DNA of 57,506 nt from Anaerolineales bacterium UBA5797 (GTDB taxonomy: Bacteria; Chloroflexota; Anaerolineae; Anaerolineales; Villigracilaceae), in NCBI GenBank assembly GCA_002418205.1, contig DIDP01000063.1:30295-87800 (forward strand), written 5' to 3'. This document shows, piece after piece, positions 17,087 to 25,713 of the stretch. Within the stretch, counting starts at the first letter, position 1. The number at the start of each line of letters is the position of its first letter. The position numbers were made by a program, and so were the translations under genes. A model generated the notes under the pieces. That model had not been told where the DNA came from and ran no database searches. It saw only the letters and a list, made by a program, of their open reading frames with translations.

Positions 17087-17120
17087 TTACGATTTCCGAT
17101 TGTTTTGATTGACGATTTTA
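17087..17120. repeat. Family-E short repeat between cdaR and der
   Basis: Read on the minus strand it contains AATCGTCAATC and AATCGGAAATCGTAAAT. The same word order occurs inside prmA (43756-43780), where it is translated. It fills most of the 60-nt gap. Confidence 0.5.
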
Positions 17121-17146
17121 GGCTAAGTGGAGATAAAGCGGATGGA

Positions 17147-18406
17147 TCATGGCCTTGACGTCGGAGTGGGAGTCGGCGTCTGAGGCTGTTGGATGAACAG
17201 GATCACCTCCACCGTGCCGGGCAGGATGGATTCTACCAGGACGTTGGACACAAACACTTCCACCTTGGGGGTCAATTGATGCGTGCCTGGTTCGAGCCCC
17301 GAAACATCCACATTGACGACCACATCCTGCGGCGTCAACGCGTCCAGCACCGGCAATGGACCGGAGATGATCACATCCAGGTTCTGGGGCAATACCTGCG
17401 CATCCAAACCCTCAGGCAGGCCAATGATATTGATCGGCTGGTTTAGAAGCGTCAGGCTGGTTTGAATGGGGGAGATGCCCACCGTTACCTGCACCGTTTG
17501 CGAACCGCCGACGATGCTGATATTTTCAGGCAGGCTGAGTCCCAGCCGGGTGGAGATGTTTTCCTTCGCATCCTGCAGGTCGAGCGGCAATGTTTCCACC
17601 ACGCCGGGAATATCCTCGATGAGTTGCGGGTTGGTGGCGAACAAGGTGACGACCGGCGGAAAGACCGAAATGTCCTCGAGGCGGTATCCGCTTGCGATCT
17701 GTCCCTGCACAACGACCTTCACTGCCACATCGCGGAACCCGCCCTGCTGGCTGACGGGTACTGTCACGCGCACCGCATCCGGTGTGACGGTGAGCCCCCG
17801 GATCGTTGCATTTTCCGCATCGATGATTTGAATGGGATACGATTGATCGATGTTCTCGCGTACGCCATCCAGGCTGACGAGCACCCGGGCGCGCACCGCC
17901 AGGTCCACGATCGATTTGGGTCCCGTTATCGAAACCTCGGTGGGGTCGAGCGTGACCTCGCCTGCCTGATACCCGGTGGCGGGCTGCCCGCTCAACGAGA
18001 GTTCGAGGGGCAGGGTCTGGGTGGCAAGCGGTTCGAGTTTAACGGAAACAGACGCGGGGTTGGCAAGAACGATCTGATAGGGTCGCACGAGCACGCGGAT
18101 CTGGATGTTCACTGTGTGCTCACCGGCGCTGAGTCCCGATAAATCCAGTGTGGCTTGCACGGAATTTTCCTGGGCGGTCAGTTGTTCCCAAACCGAACTC
18201 GGCGCGCGCAGTGTGACTTCCACGAACTTGGGGATTTCGCTGGTGATGACGAGGGAGGGGGCGTTCCCAACCACCTCGAGCGGGATCGGATCCGGATACA
18301 CCCGTACTTCGTTCGGGTCGGCGGAGGAAACGGCGGAGAGCCAGACGGATACGCCGAGGATGAGCGCAAGCAGAAAGGTGCGGATGTTGGCGGCTATCCA
18401 GCGCAT
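17147..18406 (-). CDS. cdaR: YbbR-domain protein, CdaA regulator
   Basis: This is a 419-aa single-pass membrane protein. It starts MRWIAANIRTFLLALILGVSVWLSAV, followed by about four YbbR repeats outside the membrane with recurring elements such as VEVTLRAPSSVWEQL, VSITGPKSIVDLAVRARV and VIISGPLPVLDAL. The end is Pro/Thr-rich. In Firmicutes the homologue binds and modulates the diadenylate cyclase CdaA. The gene is coupled to cdaA by a TGATG overlap at 18404-18408, which fixes the ATG at 18406. No glmM is adjacent, unlike the Bacillus arrangement. Confidence 0.85.
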   Translation of the reverse strand: MRWIAANIRTFLLALILGVSVWLSAVSSADPNEVRVYPDPIPLEVVGNAPSLVITSEIPKFVEVTLRAPSSVWEQLTAQENSVQATLDLSGLSAGEHTVNIQIRVLVRPYQIVLANPASVSVKLEPLATQTLPLELSLSGQPATGYQAGEVTLDPTEVSITGPKSIVDLAVRARVLVSLDGVRENIDQSYPIQIIDAENATIRGLTVTPDAVRVTVPVSQQGGFRDVAVKVVVQGQIASGYRLEDISVFPPVVTLFATNPQLIEDIPGVVETLPLDLQDAKENISTRLGLSLPENISIVGGSQTVQVTVGISPIQTSLTLLNQPINIIGLPEGLDAQVLPQNLDVIISGPLPVLDALTPQDVVVNVDVSGLEPGTHQLTPKVEVFVSNVLVESILPGTVEVILFIQQPQTPTPTPTSRP

Positions 18407-19281
18407 CAGTCGTCCCTCCGGGTAAAGAGGTACGGGAAGAAGCGTTTGACCCACACGCGCTGGGGGGTGGTCGCGTCAGGTCTGAAAAACGCCAGGAGGA
18501 TGTTCTCGAGCCGTTCCGGATCGATGCGACGGATCATGCGCCCGGCGTGTGAGATGGATATGGAGCCGCTCTGTTCGGACACGACAACGGATACTGCATC
18601 ACTGATCTCGGACACACCCAGAGCAGCGCGGTGTCGAAGTCCCATCTGACGTTCCGGTGAACGGTTCAAGACGCCGCTGGCGGATAGCGGCATTACGCAA
18701 GCCGCGGCGACGATGCGCCCGTCCGCGATGATGACCGCGCCGTCGTGCAGGGGCGTATCGGGGTAGAAGATCTGCAATAACAGTTCGGGGGTCACGTGGG
18801 CGCGCATCTGCACGCCGGTCTCGATGTATTGTTCGAGGCTGTCCATCCTTTGGATGACGATCAATGCGCCATGCTGTCTCGCAGAGAGTCGCGCCGCGGC
18901 TTCCGTCACCGAGCGGAGCAATTTGGGGATATCAACCTCCTGGGCGGGTTCCTTCGACAGCGGCAGGGTGAAGGTGCCGGCGCGTCCGAGGCGCTCGAGG
19001 GCGCGGCGGAGTTCGGGCGCGAAGATCACGGGGATCGCAAGGAGCAGGGCAGGCAGGGCGCTTTGCACAAGCCAGGAGAAGGCGGGGAGTTCCACAAGCG
19101 TGGTCAACAGCACGAGCGCGACGACCAGAAAGATCACGCCCCTTAACAAGACCATTGCCTGCGTATCGCGGAGCGAATACAACACCACGAAGAAGATGAG
19201 CGTGACGAGCAGGATGTCGAGTACGCTCAGCCAGTTGAGCCTTTCGAAGATGAAGAGGACGTTGTTGAGAAAATTTGCCAT
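18406..19281 (-). CDS. cdaA: Diadenylate cyclase CdaA
   Basis: This is a 291-aa enzyme that makes c-di-AMP from two ATP. There are three membrane helices in the first 95 residues, then the DAC (DisA_N) domain with the hallmark motifs LHDGAVIIADGRIVAAACVMPL and LGLRHRAALGVSEISDAVSVVVSEQSG (seen as MGLRHRAALG). The ATG at 19281 is chosen over a TTG four codons earlier. It is co-transcribed with cdaR through an overlapping stop/start. The second messenger typically controls potassium and osmolyte balance; no c-di-AMP riboswitch is visible here. Confidence 0.93.
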   Translation of the reverse strand: MANFLNNVLFIFERLNWLSVLDILLVTLIFFVVLYSLRDTQAMVLLRGVIFLVVALVLLTTLVELPAFSWLVQSALPALLLAIPVIFAPELRRALERLGRAGTFTLPLSKEPAQEVDIPKLLRSVTEAAARLSARQHGALIVIQRMDSLEQYIETGVQMRAHVTPELLLQIFYPDTPLHDGAVIIADGRIVAAACVMPLSASGVLNRSPERQMGLRHRAALGVSEISDAVSVVVSEQSGSISISHAGRMIRRIDPERLENILLAFFRPDATTPQRVWVKRFFPYLFTRRDD

Positions 19282-19422
19282 TACGGTGTGCAAACAAGTA
19301 TAGTTTGTTTTGCTAAATTCAGCCTTAGTTGGTTGGAACCAATTTCGTCCTGAATTTACTTCGCTTCCCGCCCTATGATATGCCGGATCGCCGACGCTTT
19401 ACATTGCCATTCGATGACACAC

Positions 19423-20562
19423 CTAGATCGGGCGAAGGACGCGGTCTGTGCGCAATTGTTTGAAGAACAACGCCGAACCTTTGGGCATGGATTCGATGGC
19501 GGCATCCGTCCAGGCTTGCACACCCAGGGTTTCGGGCGTGCGGCGTTCGTAGCCGGCCTGTTTCCATACCGCATCGAAACCGACCAGTTCGATCGGCGGG
19601 AAGACGAGCGATGCCTCGCATTGCAGTTCGCTGGAAGCCCGTTCCACCTCACCGAGCAGGAGCGGCAATGCCTTGTCGGCGGCGGCTCTGGGATCGAGGT
19701 ACAGGTCAATGGTGCGCGAGACGAGGTTTTCCACCTGCCAGCCCGCCACACCGACCAGTTCCCTATCCATTTGGAGCAGGAGAAAAGCTTTGTCGCCGAA
19801 GGCTTCCATCACGTCATCGCTGTTCATGGCGCGCTTGCCCTTGCTTAATTTCGTGACAAGTCCGGCGATCTTTTGTGAGTCGCGCGGTTTGCCGCGTTGC
19901 AGGGAGAATGATCCCGCCTCAGGCCTGGCGGCGATCAAAGTCGCGGGACCAGTTTCCTGGTCCGGGGAGATGCGCTTCCACGCCTCGCTGACCTGCTTCC
20001 ACAGGTCTTCATACGATCCCTTGTTGGCGATCACGACATCTGCCGCAACCAGCTTTTCCTTTTGGGCAGACTGCGAATGGATGCGTTGCAGCGCGTCCTC
20101 GCGGCTCAAGCCGCGTTTGCGGATCAGCCGTTCGACCTGGACCTCCTGCGGGGCATCCGTCACCCAGATGCTGTCACACTGACTGCGCAGGTTCGACTCG
20201 AGCAGTTTGATCGCCTCCACCACGATCACATTTTGCGTGGCGCGTTTGATCAAAATATCCACCGCCTGACCGACGTAGGGATGGATGATATCCTCGAGTT
20301 GGGCAAGCGCCTGTGCGTCCGAGAAGACAAGCCGTCCCAGTTTGCCGCGGTCGATCTGGCCCTCCTTGTCGAGCAGCCATTTGCCGAAGCGGTCCAATAC
20401 GGGTTGGTAGCCGGGCGCGCCCTTTGAGATGACGCGATGTGAGAGCGCGTCGGCATCGATGGTATATGCGCCGAGGTGCTCGAGCATGCGTCGAACCACA
20501 CTTTTTCCTGTTGCGATATTTCCGGTCAGACCGATGACATATTTCCCGGGCCAGTGACTCAC
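19423..20562 (-). CDS. coaE: Dephospho-CoA kinase fused to a C-terminal GNAT-like domain
   Basis: Residues 1-200 are CoaE, which phosphorylates dephospho-CoA in the last step of coenzyme A synthesis. It has a P-loop GLTGNIATGKSVVRRML, then YTIDADALSHRVI, GRLVFSDAQALAQLEDIIHP and the lid RLIRKRGLSREDALQRI. Normal CoaE is about 200 aa; here 180 more residues follow. The extension (AFLLLQMDRELVGVAGWQVEN, then PETLGVQAWTDAAIESMPKGSALFFKQL) looks like an acetyltransferase (GNAT) fold, but the motif match is loose. The GTG start has AGGAG 6 nt upstream. It is transcribed divergently from rnpB. Confidence 0.85.
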   Translation of the reverse strand: MSHWPGKYVIGLTGNIATGKSVVRRMLEHLGAYTIDADALSHRVISKGAPGYQPVLDRFGKWLLDKEGQIDRGKLGRLVFSDAQALAQLEDIIHPYVGQAVDILIKRATQNVIVVEAIKLLESNLRSQCDSIWVTDAPQEVQVERLIRKRGLSREDALQRIHSQSAQKEKLVAADVVIANKGSYEDLWKQVSEAWKRISPDQETGPATLIAARPEAGSFSLQRGKPRDSQKIAGLVTKLSKGKRAMNSDDVMEAFGDKAFLLLQMDRELVGVAGWQVENLVSRTIDLYLDPRAAADKALPLLLGEVERASSELQCEASLVFPPIELVGFDAVWKQAGYERRTPETLGVQAWTDAAIESMPKGSALFFKQLRTDRVLRPI

Positions 20563-20656
20563 AAAAACTCCTGGTGCAAAATTGTTCTTTCGTATATTCT
20601 AATGTCTTTTGTAGAATTCTCCAATATTTACCGGGTTTTCAAGACTGTCAATTCGG

Positions 20657-20685
20657 TTGACGCTGGTCGGCCTTGCGTGTATGAT
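20657..20685 (+). promoter_or_regulatory. rnpB promoter, TTGACG-17-TATGAT
   Basis: The -35 TTGACG (20657-20662) and -10 TATGAT (20680-20685) have a 17-nt spacer. The predicted start at 20692 coincides with the first base of helix P1 of RNase P RNA. Confidence 0.75.
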
Positions 20686-20691
20686 GAAATT

Positions 20692-21137
20692 GCCTCAGGT
20701 CGGTCGGGCGATCGCGGCCCTGCGTTGTCGGGGTCGAGGAAAGTCCGCACTCCATAGAGCACGGCGTCGGATAGCACCCGGGGCGGGGAACCCTCCGTGA
20801 GGAGCTAACCTGCCGGATGAGGGCCACAGAAACAAACAGCCAACCTCACCCCGCAAGGGGTGAGGGGGTGATGGTGAAAAGGTGGTGTAAAAGACCACCG
20901 GCATCTGTAGTAATACGGATGGCCAGGTAACCCCCGCCGGGAGCAAGACCAAGCAGGGACGAAGCCATCTGCGGATGGCGGGAGACGGCTCGTCTTCATA
21001 CGTGCCCTCTCATGCGATGAGAGGGCCAGTCCCGGGTAGGTCGCATCGAGCGGTGCGGCGACGCGCCGCCCAGAGAGATGATCGCACAAGCGGAGCAATC
21101 CGCCGGACAGAATGCGGCTTATAGACGGACCTGAGGC
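20692..21137 (+). ncRNA. rnpB: RNase P RNA, bacterial class A
   Basis: The conserved 5' core GAGGAAAGTCCGCACTCC (CR-I, near 20737) and the 3' core ACAGAATGCGGCTTATAGAC (near 21107) are both present. GCCTCAGGTC (20692-20701) pairs with GACCTGAGGC (21128-21137) to close helix P1. A long P12-type hairpin (CTCACCCC GCAA GGGGTGAG) lies at about 20844-20866. Between the cores, AGGTAACCCCCGCCGGGAGCAAGACC is the expected P11/CR-III block. The final P1 strand is followed by CATTTTTTT, which acts as terminator. Confidence 0.93.
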
Positions 21138-21145
21138 ATTTTTTT
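21128..21145 (+). terminator. rnpB terminator (P1 strand plus T-run)
   Basis: The 3' strand of P1 ends at 21137 and a run of seven T follows at 21139-21145. The next gene starts at 21152, so transcripts for it probably read through or start within rnpB. Confidence 0.5.
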
Positions 21146-21151
21146 ATTTGT

Positions 21152-21499
21152 ATGCGCGAACTTTATTCCACCAAAGCCGTATTCGATCAGGTGCTCCGGC
21201 AGGCGCAAACCTCGCAGGCGGGTCATATCAAACAAGTGACCCTTGCCCTCGGTGAACTCTCCGAACTCGATCAAACTGCGATCCGGGATCACTGGCGCGC
21301 CCTCACCAAAGATACCCTTCTGGAACGTGCAAAACTGCATTTCCGTCTTATCACTGCCGAAGTGCAGTGCATGTCCTGTTTCAAAAAATATCACCCTGAA
21401 AACCGGACGATCCATTGCCCGCACTGCGGGAGCTTTGGCGCAAAAATCCTGTCGGGCGAGGAGTTCCATGTCGAATCCATTGAAGCGGATGATGAGTAA
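21152..21499 (+). CDS. HypA/HybF-like zinc-ribbon protein lacking the nickel-ligand His
   Basis: This is a 115-aa protein with the HypA fold: MRELYSTKAVFDQVL, GELSELDQTAIRDHW, then a zinc ribbon with Cys73, Cys76, Cys89 and Cys92 (VQCMSCFKKY, HCPHCGS). True HypA proteins begin MHE, where His2 binds nickel for [NiFe]-hydrogenase or urease maturation. Here the second codon is CGC (Arg), so the nickel site is incomplete. No hydrogenase or other hyp gene is in the window. The ATG is 15 nt past the end of rnpB with no Shine-Dalgarno. Its TAA overlaps the next lipoprotein gene by 11 nt. Confidence 0.8.
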   Translation: MRELYSTKAVFDQVLRQAQTSQAGHIKQVTLALGELSELDQTAIRDHWRALTKDTLLERAKLHFRLITAEVQCMSCFKKYHPENRTIHCPHCGSFGAKILSGEEFHVESIEADDE

Positions 21500-22565
21500 A
21501 ATCGGATTTGTATCAACGATTGTCCTGCCCCTGTTCCTCATTGCCGGATGCAACATGTCCGCCGCCTCCACTCCGACCCCCGACCTGTTCGCCACGCTGC
21601 AAGCCTCCACCCCGCTGACGGTTTCAACACCCGAACCGCTCGAAACGCCTCCCACGCCGAACTTCGACTTCGCCACCATGACCCCAACTGCAATCCCCTC
21701 CGATCTCACATCCATCCCCTCGCCTTACCCCGCAGATGGGCTGACAGGTCACATTGTTTTTACCTGCCAGATCTTCAAGGTGCAGGCAAAGAACCAGATC
21801 TGCATCATGAACGCAGATGGCACCGGCTTTCGCAGATTGACCACAGATGACTCAAAACAACACTTCTATCCTTCCCTCGCGCCCGATGGAAGAAGCGTTC
21901 TCTACTCCGCCTTCTACGAATCAAACAATTATGAACTTTATAAATTGGATATCATCGATGGCAGCGTGAATCGTCTCACGAACACATTTGCCGTCGAGAC
22001 CGCGCCCGAATTTTCACCCGACGGAAAGTCCATCACTTATGCCCGCTGGAATCCGACCACGGAGCGATTCCAAATCAACATTATGGACGCGAACGGCAGT
22101 AATGCAAGCAACATTCCCGGGGTCAATGGCTGGGACCCAACCTGGTCGCCGGATGGAAAACAAATCCTGTTCGCGTCCGATCAGAGGGGGCTTGTGCAGC
22201 TCTTTACGGTCAGGACGGACGGGAAGAATATGAAAGTCATCACGGACCTCCCTGCCATTCGCGGCAGAAGCGATTGGTCCGCAGATGGACAGTACATCGT
22301 CACGTATTCCGGTCCTGCATGGAACCGGGAACTCTTTATCATGAACGCGGACGGATCCAACGCCCGACAGCTCACTCCCAGCGGAGGCAACAGCCAGGGA
22401 CCCTCATTCTCGCCGGATGGCAAGTGGGTGGCATTCACGGCATACTTCGATAGCTACGGTGACGATCATGGCTGCGAGATCTACATCATCCGCATTGACG
22501 GTACGGACCTCAGACGATTAACTAACAACGATTACTGCGATTATCAACCAAGATGGGGACCGTGA
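21489..22565 (+). CDS. PD40 beta-propeller lipoprotein
   Basis: This is a 358-aa lipoprotein. The signal peptide MMSKIGFVSTIVLPLFLIAGC has a lipobox IAGC, and a Thr/Pro-rich linker runs to about residue 75. Blades include LAPDGRSVLYSAFY, FSPDGKSITYARW, WSPDGKQILFASD and FSPDGKWVAFTAYF, with strands such as IYIIRIDGTDLRRLTNNDYCDYQPRWGP. The overall plan and the closing sequence YQPRWGP match the protein at 1551 (DWQPRWGR), so the two are paralogues. The start overlaps the end of the HypA-like gene (ATGATG at 21489-21494), which suggests coupling; longer upstream frames are out-of-frame reads of that gene. Confidence 0.87.
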   Translation: MMSKIGFVSTIVLPLFLIAGCNMSAASTPTPDLFATLQASTPLTVSTPEPLETPPTPNFDFATMTPTAIPSDLTSIPSPYPADGLTGHIVFTCQIFKVQAKNQICIMNADGTGFRRLTTDDSKQHFYPSLAPDGRSVLYSAFYESNNYELYKLDIIDGSVNRLTNTFAVETAPEFSPDGKSITYARWNPTTERFQINIMDANGSNASNIPGVNGWDPTWSPDGKQILFASDQRGLVQLFTVRTDGKNMKVITDLPAIRGRSDWSADGQYIVTYSGPAWNRELFIMNADGSNARQLTPSGGNSQGPSFSPDGKWVAFTAYFDSYGDDHGCEIYIIRIDGTDLRRLTNNDYCDYQPRWGP

Positions 22566-22614
22566 AGGTGTAACATTTCGCAAACTTGCGGGACTACTCC
22601 ATCGGAGGCTGCTC

Positions 22615-23451
22615 ATGGATATTAAAGGTAAAGTGATTATCGTCACCGGCGCTTCATCCGGGATCGGAGAGGCAACCGCCCGTCAATTTGGACGCGAAGG
22701 CGCGCAGGTTGTCCTCGCCGCCCGCCGCGTCGACCGCCTCGAATCACTTGCACAGGAGATCGCCGCGCTGAACACCAGCGCAGAAACGCTGGTCGTTCAG
22801 GCTGATCTCTCCAGGTTGCAGGATATCGAATCCCTGATCCGACAAACCATGGATAGATTCGGCCGCATCGATGTGCTTGTCAATAACGCGGGCTTTGGAC
22901 GACTCAACTGGCTGGAGAAACTCGATCCTGTCAGCGATATTCAGGCGCAATTCGATGTCAATGTGATGGGGGTGATCCAGACGACGCGCCAGGCGCTGCC
23001 GATCATGATCGAACAGCGATCCGGTCATATCATCAACATGTGCTCGATGGCGGGCCTGGTCGCAACGCCGACCTACACGATTTATGCCGCCTGCAAACAT
23101 GCCGTGCACGGATTCTCCGAGGCATTGCGCCGCGAGGTCAAGCCGTGGGGGATCGATGTATCCATGATCTATCCCGGCGGCGTGGTGACGGAGTTCGCGG
23201 GACACGCCGGCATACAACGCAAAACAAAAGCAACCACACCCAAAGCTTTATTGTTAACCGCCGATCAGGTCGGCGAGGCGGTCGTGAAACTGGTCCGGCG
23301 CCCGCGCCCGATGTGGATCATTCCGTGGGCGTGGACGTTCACGGTCTGGATGAACCGCAACCTCAACCGGCTCGTCGACCGTACGACCATCCAACGGTTT
23401 ACCATCCCCGAACGAGAGGAAGAATTGAAGGCAATTGACGGTCGCTCTTAA
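22615..23451 (+). CDS. Short-chain dehydrogenase/reductase (classical SDR)
   Basis: This is a 278-aa NAD(P)-dependent oxidoreductase. The cofactor motif TGASSGIG is at residues 11-18, NNAG at 90-93, and the catalytic Ser144, Tyr157 and Lys161 (YAACK) follow. AARRVDRL after strand 2 suggests NADP preference. A C-terminal 40-residue extension (WIIPWAWTFTVWMNRNLNRLVDRTT) is hydrophobic and amphipathic and may touch the membrane, as in DltE/YqjQ-like enzymes. GGAGG lies 6 nt before the ATG. The substrate is unknown. Confidence 0.9.
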   Translation: MDIKGKVIIVTGASSGIGEATARQFGREGAQVVLAARRVDRLESLAQEIAALNTSAETLVVQADLSRLQDIESLIRQTMDRFGRIDVLVNNAGFGRLNWLEKLDPVSDIQAQFDVNVMGVIQTTRQALPIMIEQRSGHIINMCSMAGLVATPTYTIYAACKHAVHGFSEALRREVKPWGIDVSMIYPGGVVTEFAGHAGIQRKTKATTPKALLLTADQVGEAVVKLVRRPRPMWIIPWAWTFTVWMNRNLNRLVDRTTIQRFTIPEREEELKAIDGRS

Positions 23452-23478
23452 TGCGGCTGTCAATTTATAATAACAGGC

Positions 23479-24465
23479 GTGGATATTCACTTCATCGTCT
23501 TCGGACAATTGACGCGCGAATTTCTCCTGCCCGCCTCCGGTCCGCCGCGGCTCGATGTGGCAGGCGGGAGTCTGCTGTATGCGGCGGCGGGGCTGCGGGT
23601 CTGGGAATCAGGCGTTGGCTTGGTGGGACGCGTAGGGGACGATTATCCGCGCGAATGGCTGGACAAGGTCAGGTCGTACGGTTTCGATACGAGCGGCATC
23701 CGCATCCTGCCGCAGAATCTGGATGTACGCGAATTCATCGCCTATAACGAATCGTTCGAGGCGAACCGCATCAATCCGGTCTCGCACTTTGCGCGGCACG
23801 AAATGACGTTCCCCAAATCCCTGCTCGGGTATCAACAGGATAAAAAACCGGATGAGGCGCGCAGGTTGACCGTCTCGGATATTCCGAACGATTATCTGAC
23901 GGCGCGCGCCGCCTATCTTTGCCCGATGGACCTGGTCACGCAGACGCAGTTGATCGCCGGACTCAAACGCGGGCATGTGCACTCGTTCATTCTGGACCCT
24001 GCGGCTGTCACCATGACCCCGACCGCGCGGCGCGAACTGCCTGCCCTGCTCAACGGCGTGACAGCATTCCTGCCGTCCGAAGAGGAACTACGGAACTTGT
24101 TCCAAAGTGAGACGCACGATCTGTGGGAGATGGCGGAGGCGGTCTCGATGTATGGGTGTGAGTTTGTGGTCATCAAGTGCGGCGCACGCGGACAACTGCT
24201 TTACGATGCAGATGCCAGACGCCGGTGGGAGATTCCCGCCTACCCGGCGCGCCTCGCGGATGTGACCGGTGTGGGCGATGCTTTCGGCGGCGGGTTTGTC
24301 TCCGGGTATTGCAAAAATTATGATCCGCTGGAAGGCGCGTTATATGGAAACGTCTCCGCCTCTTTGAAACTGGAGGGAGGCGGCGCGCTGTATCCATTGG
24401 AGGTGATGCCCGGGTTGGCGGAGGCGCGCCTGAACGCCTTGAAGGATATGGTGAGAAAAGTGTAG
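23479..24465 (+). CDS. PfkB-family carbohydrate/nucleoside kinase
   Basis: This is a 328-aa ribokinase-fold enzyme that transfers phosphate from ATP to a sugar or related alcohol. The C-terminal PfkB signature DVTGVGDAFGGGFVSGYCKNYD holds the catalytic Asp (GVGDAF). The N-terminal glycine block is DVAGGSLLYAAAGLRVW followed by GLVGRVGDDYP. The middle segment (ANRINPVSHFARHEMTFP) is longer than in ribokinase. The start is GTG at 23479, 27 nt after the SDR gene, with a weak Shine-Dalgarno. Substrate cannot be assigned. Confidence 0.87.
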   Translation: MDIHFIVFGQLTREFLLPASGPPRLDVAGGSLLYAAAGLRVWESGVGLVGRVGDDYPREWLDKVRSYGFDTSGIRILPQNLDVREFIAYNESFEANRINPVSHFARHEMTFPKSLLGYQQDKKPDEARRLTVSDIPNDYLTARAAYLCPMDLVTQTQLIAGLKRGHVHSFILDPAAVTMTPTARRELPALLNGVTAFLPSEEELRNLFQSETHDLWEMAEAVSMYGCEFVVIKCGARGQLLYDADARRRWEIPAYPARLADVTGVGDAFGGGFVSGYCKNYDPLEGALYGNVSASLKLEGGGALYPLEVMPGLAEARLNALKDMVRKV

Positions 24466-24475
24466 GGGAATTGGA

Positions 24476-24497
24476 GCCCTTCGACCTTGCTCAGGGC
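24476..24497. repeat. Family-D mini-palindrome
   Basis: GCCCT (24476) and AGGGC (24493-24497) flank TCGACCTTGCTC. It matches the common dispersed form CCCTTCGAC-nn-GCTCAGGG. It lies in the gap between the PfkB and M20 genes, which otherwise shows nothing. Confidence 0.45.
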
Positions 24498-24571
24498 AGA
24501 AGTAGAATGTGGAAAGAGATTATTGCGCTGTGCGGAGCCGAGGCGCATAAATGTGAGGGTAAAATAGAATT

Positions 24572-25681
24572 ATGAAGGACAACATTCAACGCATCATCGA
24601 TCTTGCAGTCCAGATCCAGCAGATCGCCGCGCCGACGTTTCACGAACAGAAGCGGGCGGAGTTCGTGCGGGAGTTGTTTGTAGAAGAGGGATTGACGGAT
24701 GTGTCCATTGATGAGGCGGGGAATGTGTATGGGAGGTGGTCAATGGGCGATGATCAAAAGGTGAAAGTCAAGCCGCTGGTGATTTCCGCGCATTTGGATA
24801 CGGTCTTTCCGTTCGAGATGGATTTGAGCGTGAGGCATGAATCCGATAAGGTGTTCGGGATCGGGATCGGTGACAACTCCCTGGGTGTCGCGGCCTTGAT
24901 CGGTTTGGCCTGGATGATGAAGGAACGCCACACTTCAGGAGTTGCAGGCGATATCTGGTTCGTGGCGAATGTCTGCGAGGAGGGATTGGGCGACCTGCGC
25001 GGGATGAGAGCCGTGGTGGATCGGTTTGGCGAGGATGTGTTGGCGTATCTTGTTCTGGAGGGCATGGCGCTGGGACACATCTATCATAAGGCAGTGGGTG
25101 TGAAGCGCTATCGAGTCACGGCAAGGACCCGGGGCGGGCATTCATGGTCGGATTATGGTCAACCTTCGGCGGTGCTGGAACTGTCGAAACTGGTGGTGCA
25201 ATTATCTTCGCTCAAACTGCCGTCCCAGCCGCGCACGACGATGAACGTGGGCAGGATCAAGGGTGGGACTTCGATCAATGTCATTCCTGCGGAGGCGTGC
25301 CTGGAATTGGACCTGCGTTCGGAGGGGCGCGCTGAGTTGGCGGAGTTGGTTTCAGGGGTGGACCAATTGATCGAAGCGGCGAACAAGACCGGGGTCAGAA
25401 TTGAGGCGGAGGTGATCGGTGAGCGTCCCGCGGGGGAGATGTCGGCGCGGCACCCGCTTGTGGGCCTTGCGGAGCAATGTCTGCGTGCACAGGGGCTGGA
25501 GCCGCATCTGACGTCCGGTTCCACGGATGCGAACATCCCGTTGAGCAGGGGTTATCCCGCGCTGGTGTTGGGCGTGACGAACGGCGGCGGCGCGCACACG
25601 AAGAACGAATTCATCCATGCCCGACCGGTTGCGCAGGGCATGGAGCAGTTGATCATGTTTGTTGAAAATGTTTGGGGATAA
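24572..25681 (+). CDS. M20-family metallopeptidase
   Basis: This is a 369-aa di-zinc peptidase or amidohydrolase of the M20/M28 clan, closest in layout to peptidase T/CPG2-like enzymes. Metal ligands are in SAHLDTVFP (His, with Asp two on), GIGDNSLGVAALIGLAWMM (bridging Asp), ANVCEEGLGDLRGM (catalytic Glu and ligand Glu), and GGGAHTKNEFIH (final His). A dimerisation domain (about residues 180-290) starts at RTRGGHSWSDYGQPSAV. Substrate is unknown; a dipeptide or small amide is likely. The upstream gap holds a family-D palindrome. Confidence 0.88.
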   Translation: MKDNIQRIIDLAVQIQQIAAPTFHEQKRAEFVRELFVEEGLTDVSIDEAGNVYGRWSMGDDQKVKVKPLVISAHLDTVFPFEMDLSVRHESDKVFGIGIGDNSLGVAALIGLAWMMKERHTSGVAGDIWFVANVCEEGLGDLRGMRAVVDRFGEDVLAYLVLEGMALGHIYHKAVGVKRYRVTARTRGGHSWSDYGQPSAVLELSKLVVQLSSLKLPSQPRTTMNVGRIKGGTSINVIPAEACLELDLRSEGRAELAELVSGVDQLIEAANKTGVRIEAEVIGERPAGEMSARHPLVGLAEQCLRAQGLEPHLTSGSTDANIPLSRGYPALVLGVTNGGGAHTKNEFIHARPVAQGMEQLIMFVENVWG

Positions 25682-25713
25682 AAATACGCAATACGTGAAA
25701 CGTAAATCGTAAC

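Noticed and set aside
20843..20871. Family-B-like palindrome inside rnpB
   Set aside because: The CTCACCCC-GCAA-GGGGTGAG hairpin falls where helix P12 belongs in class A RNase P RNA, so it is structural and not an inserted repeat.
21243..21488. N-terminal extension of the PD40 lipoprotein at 21489
   Set aside because: It reads the HypA-like gene in another frame; the signal peptide and lipobox start at 21489.
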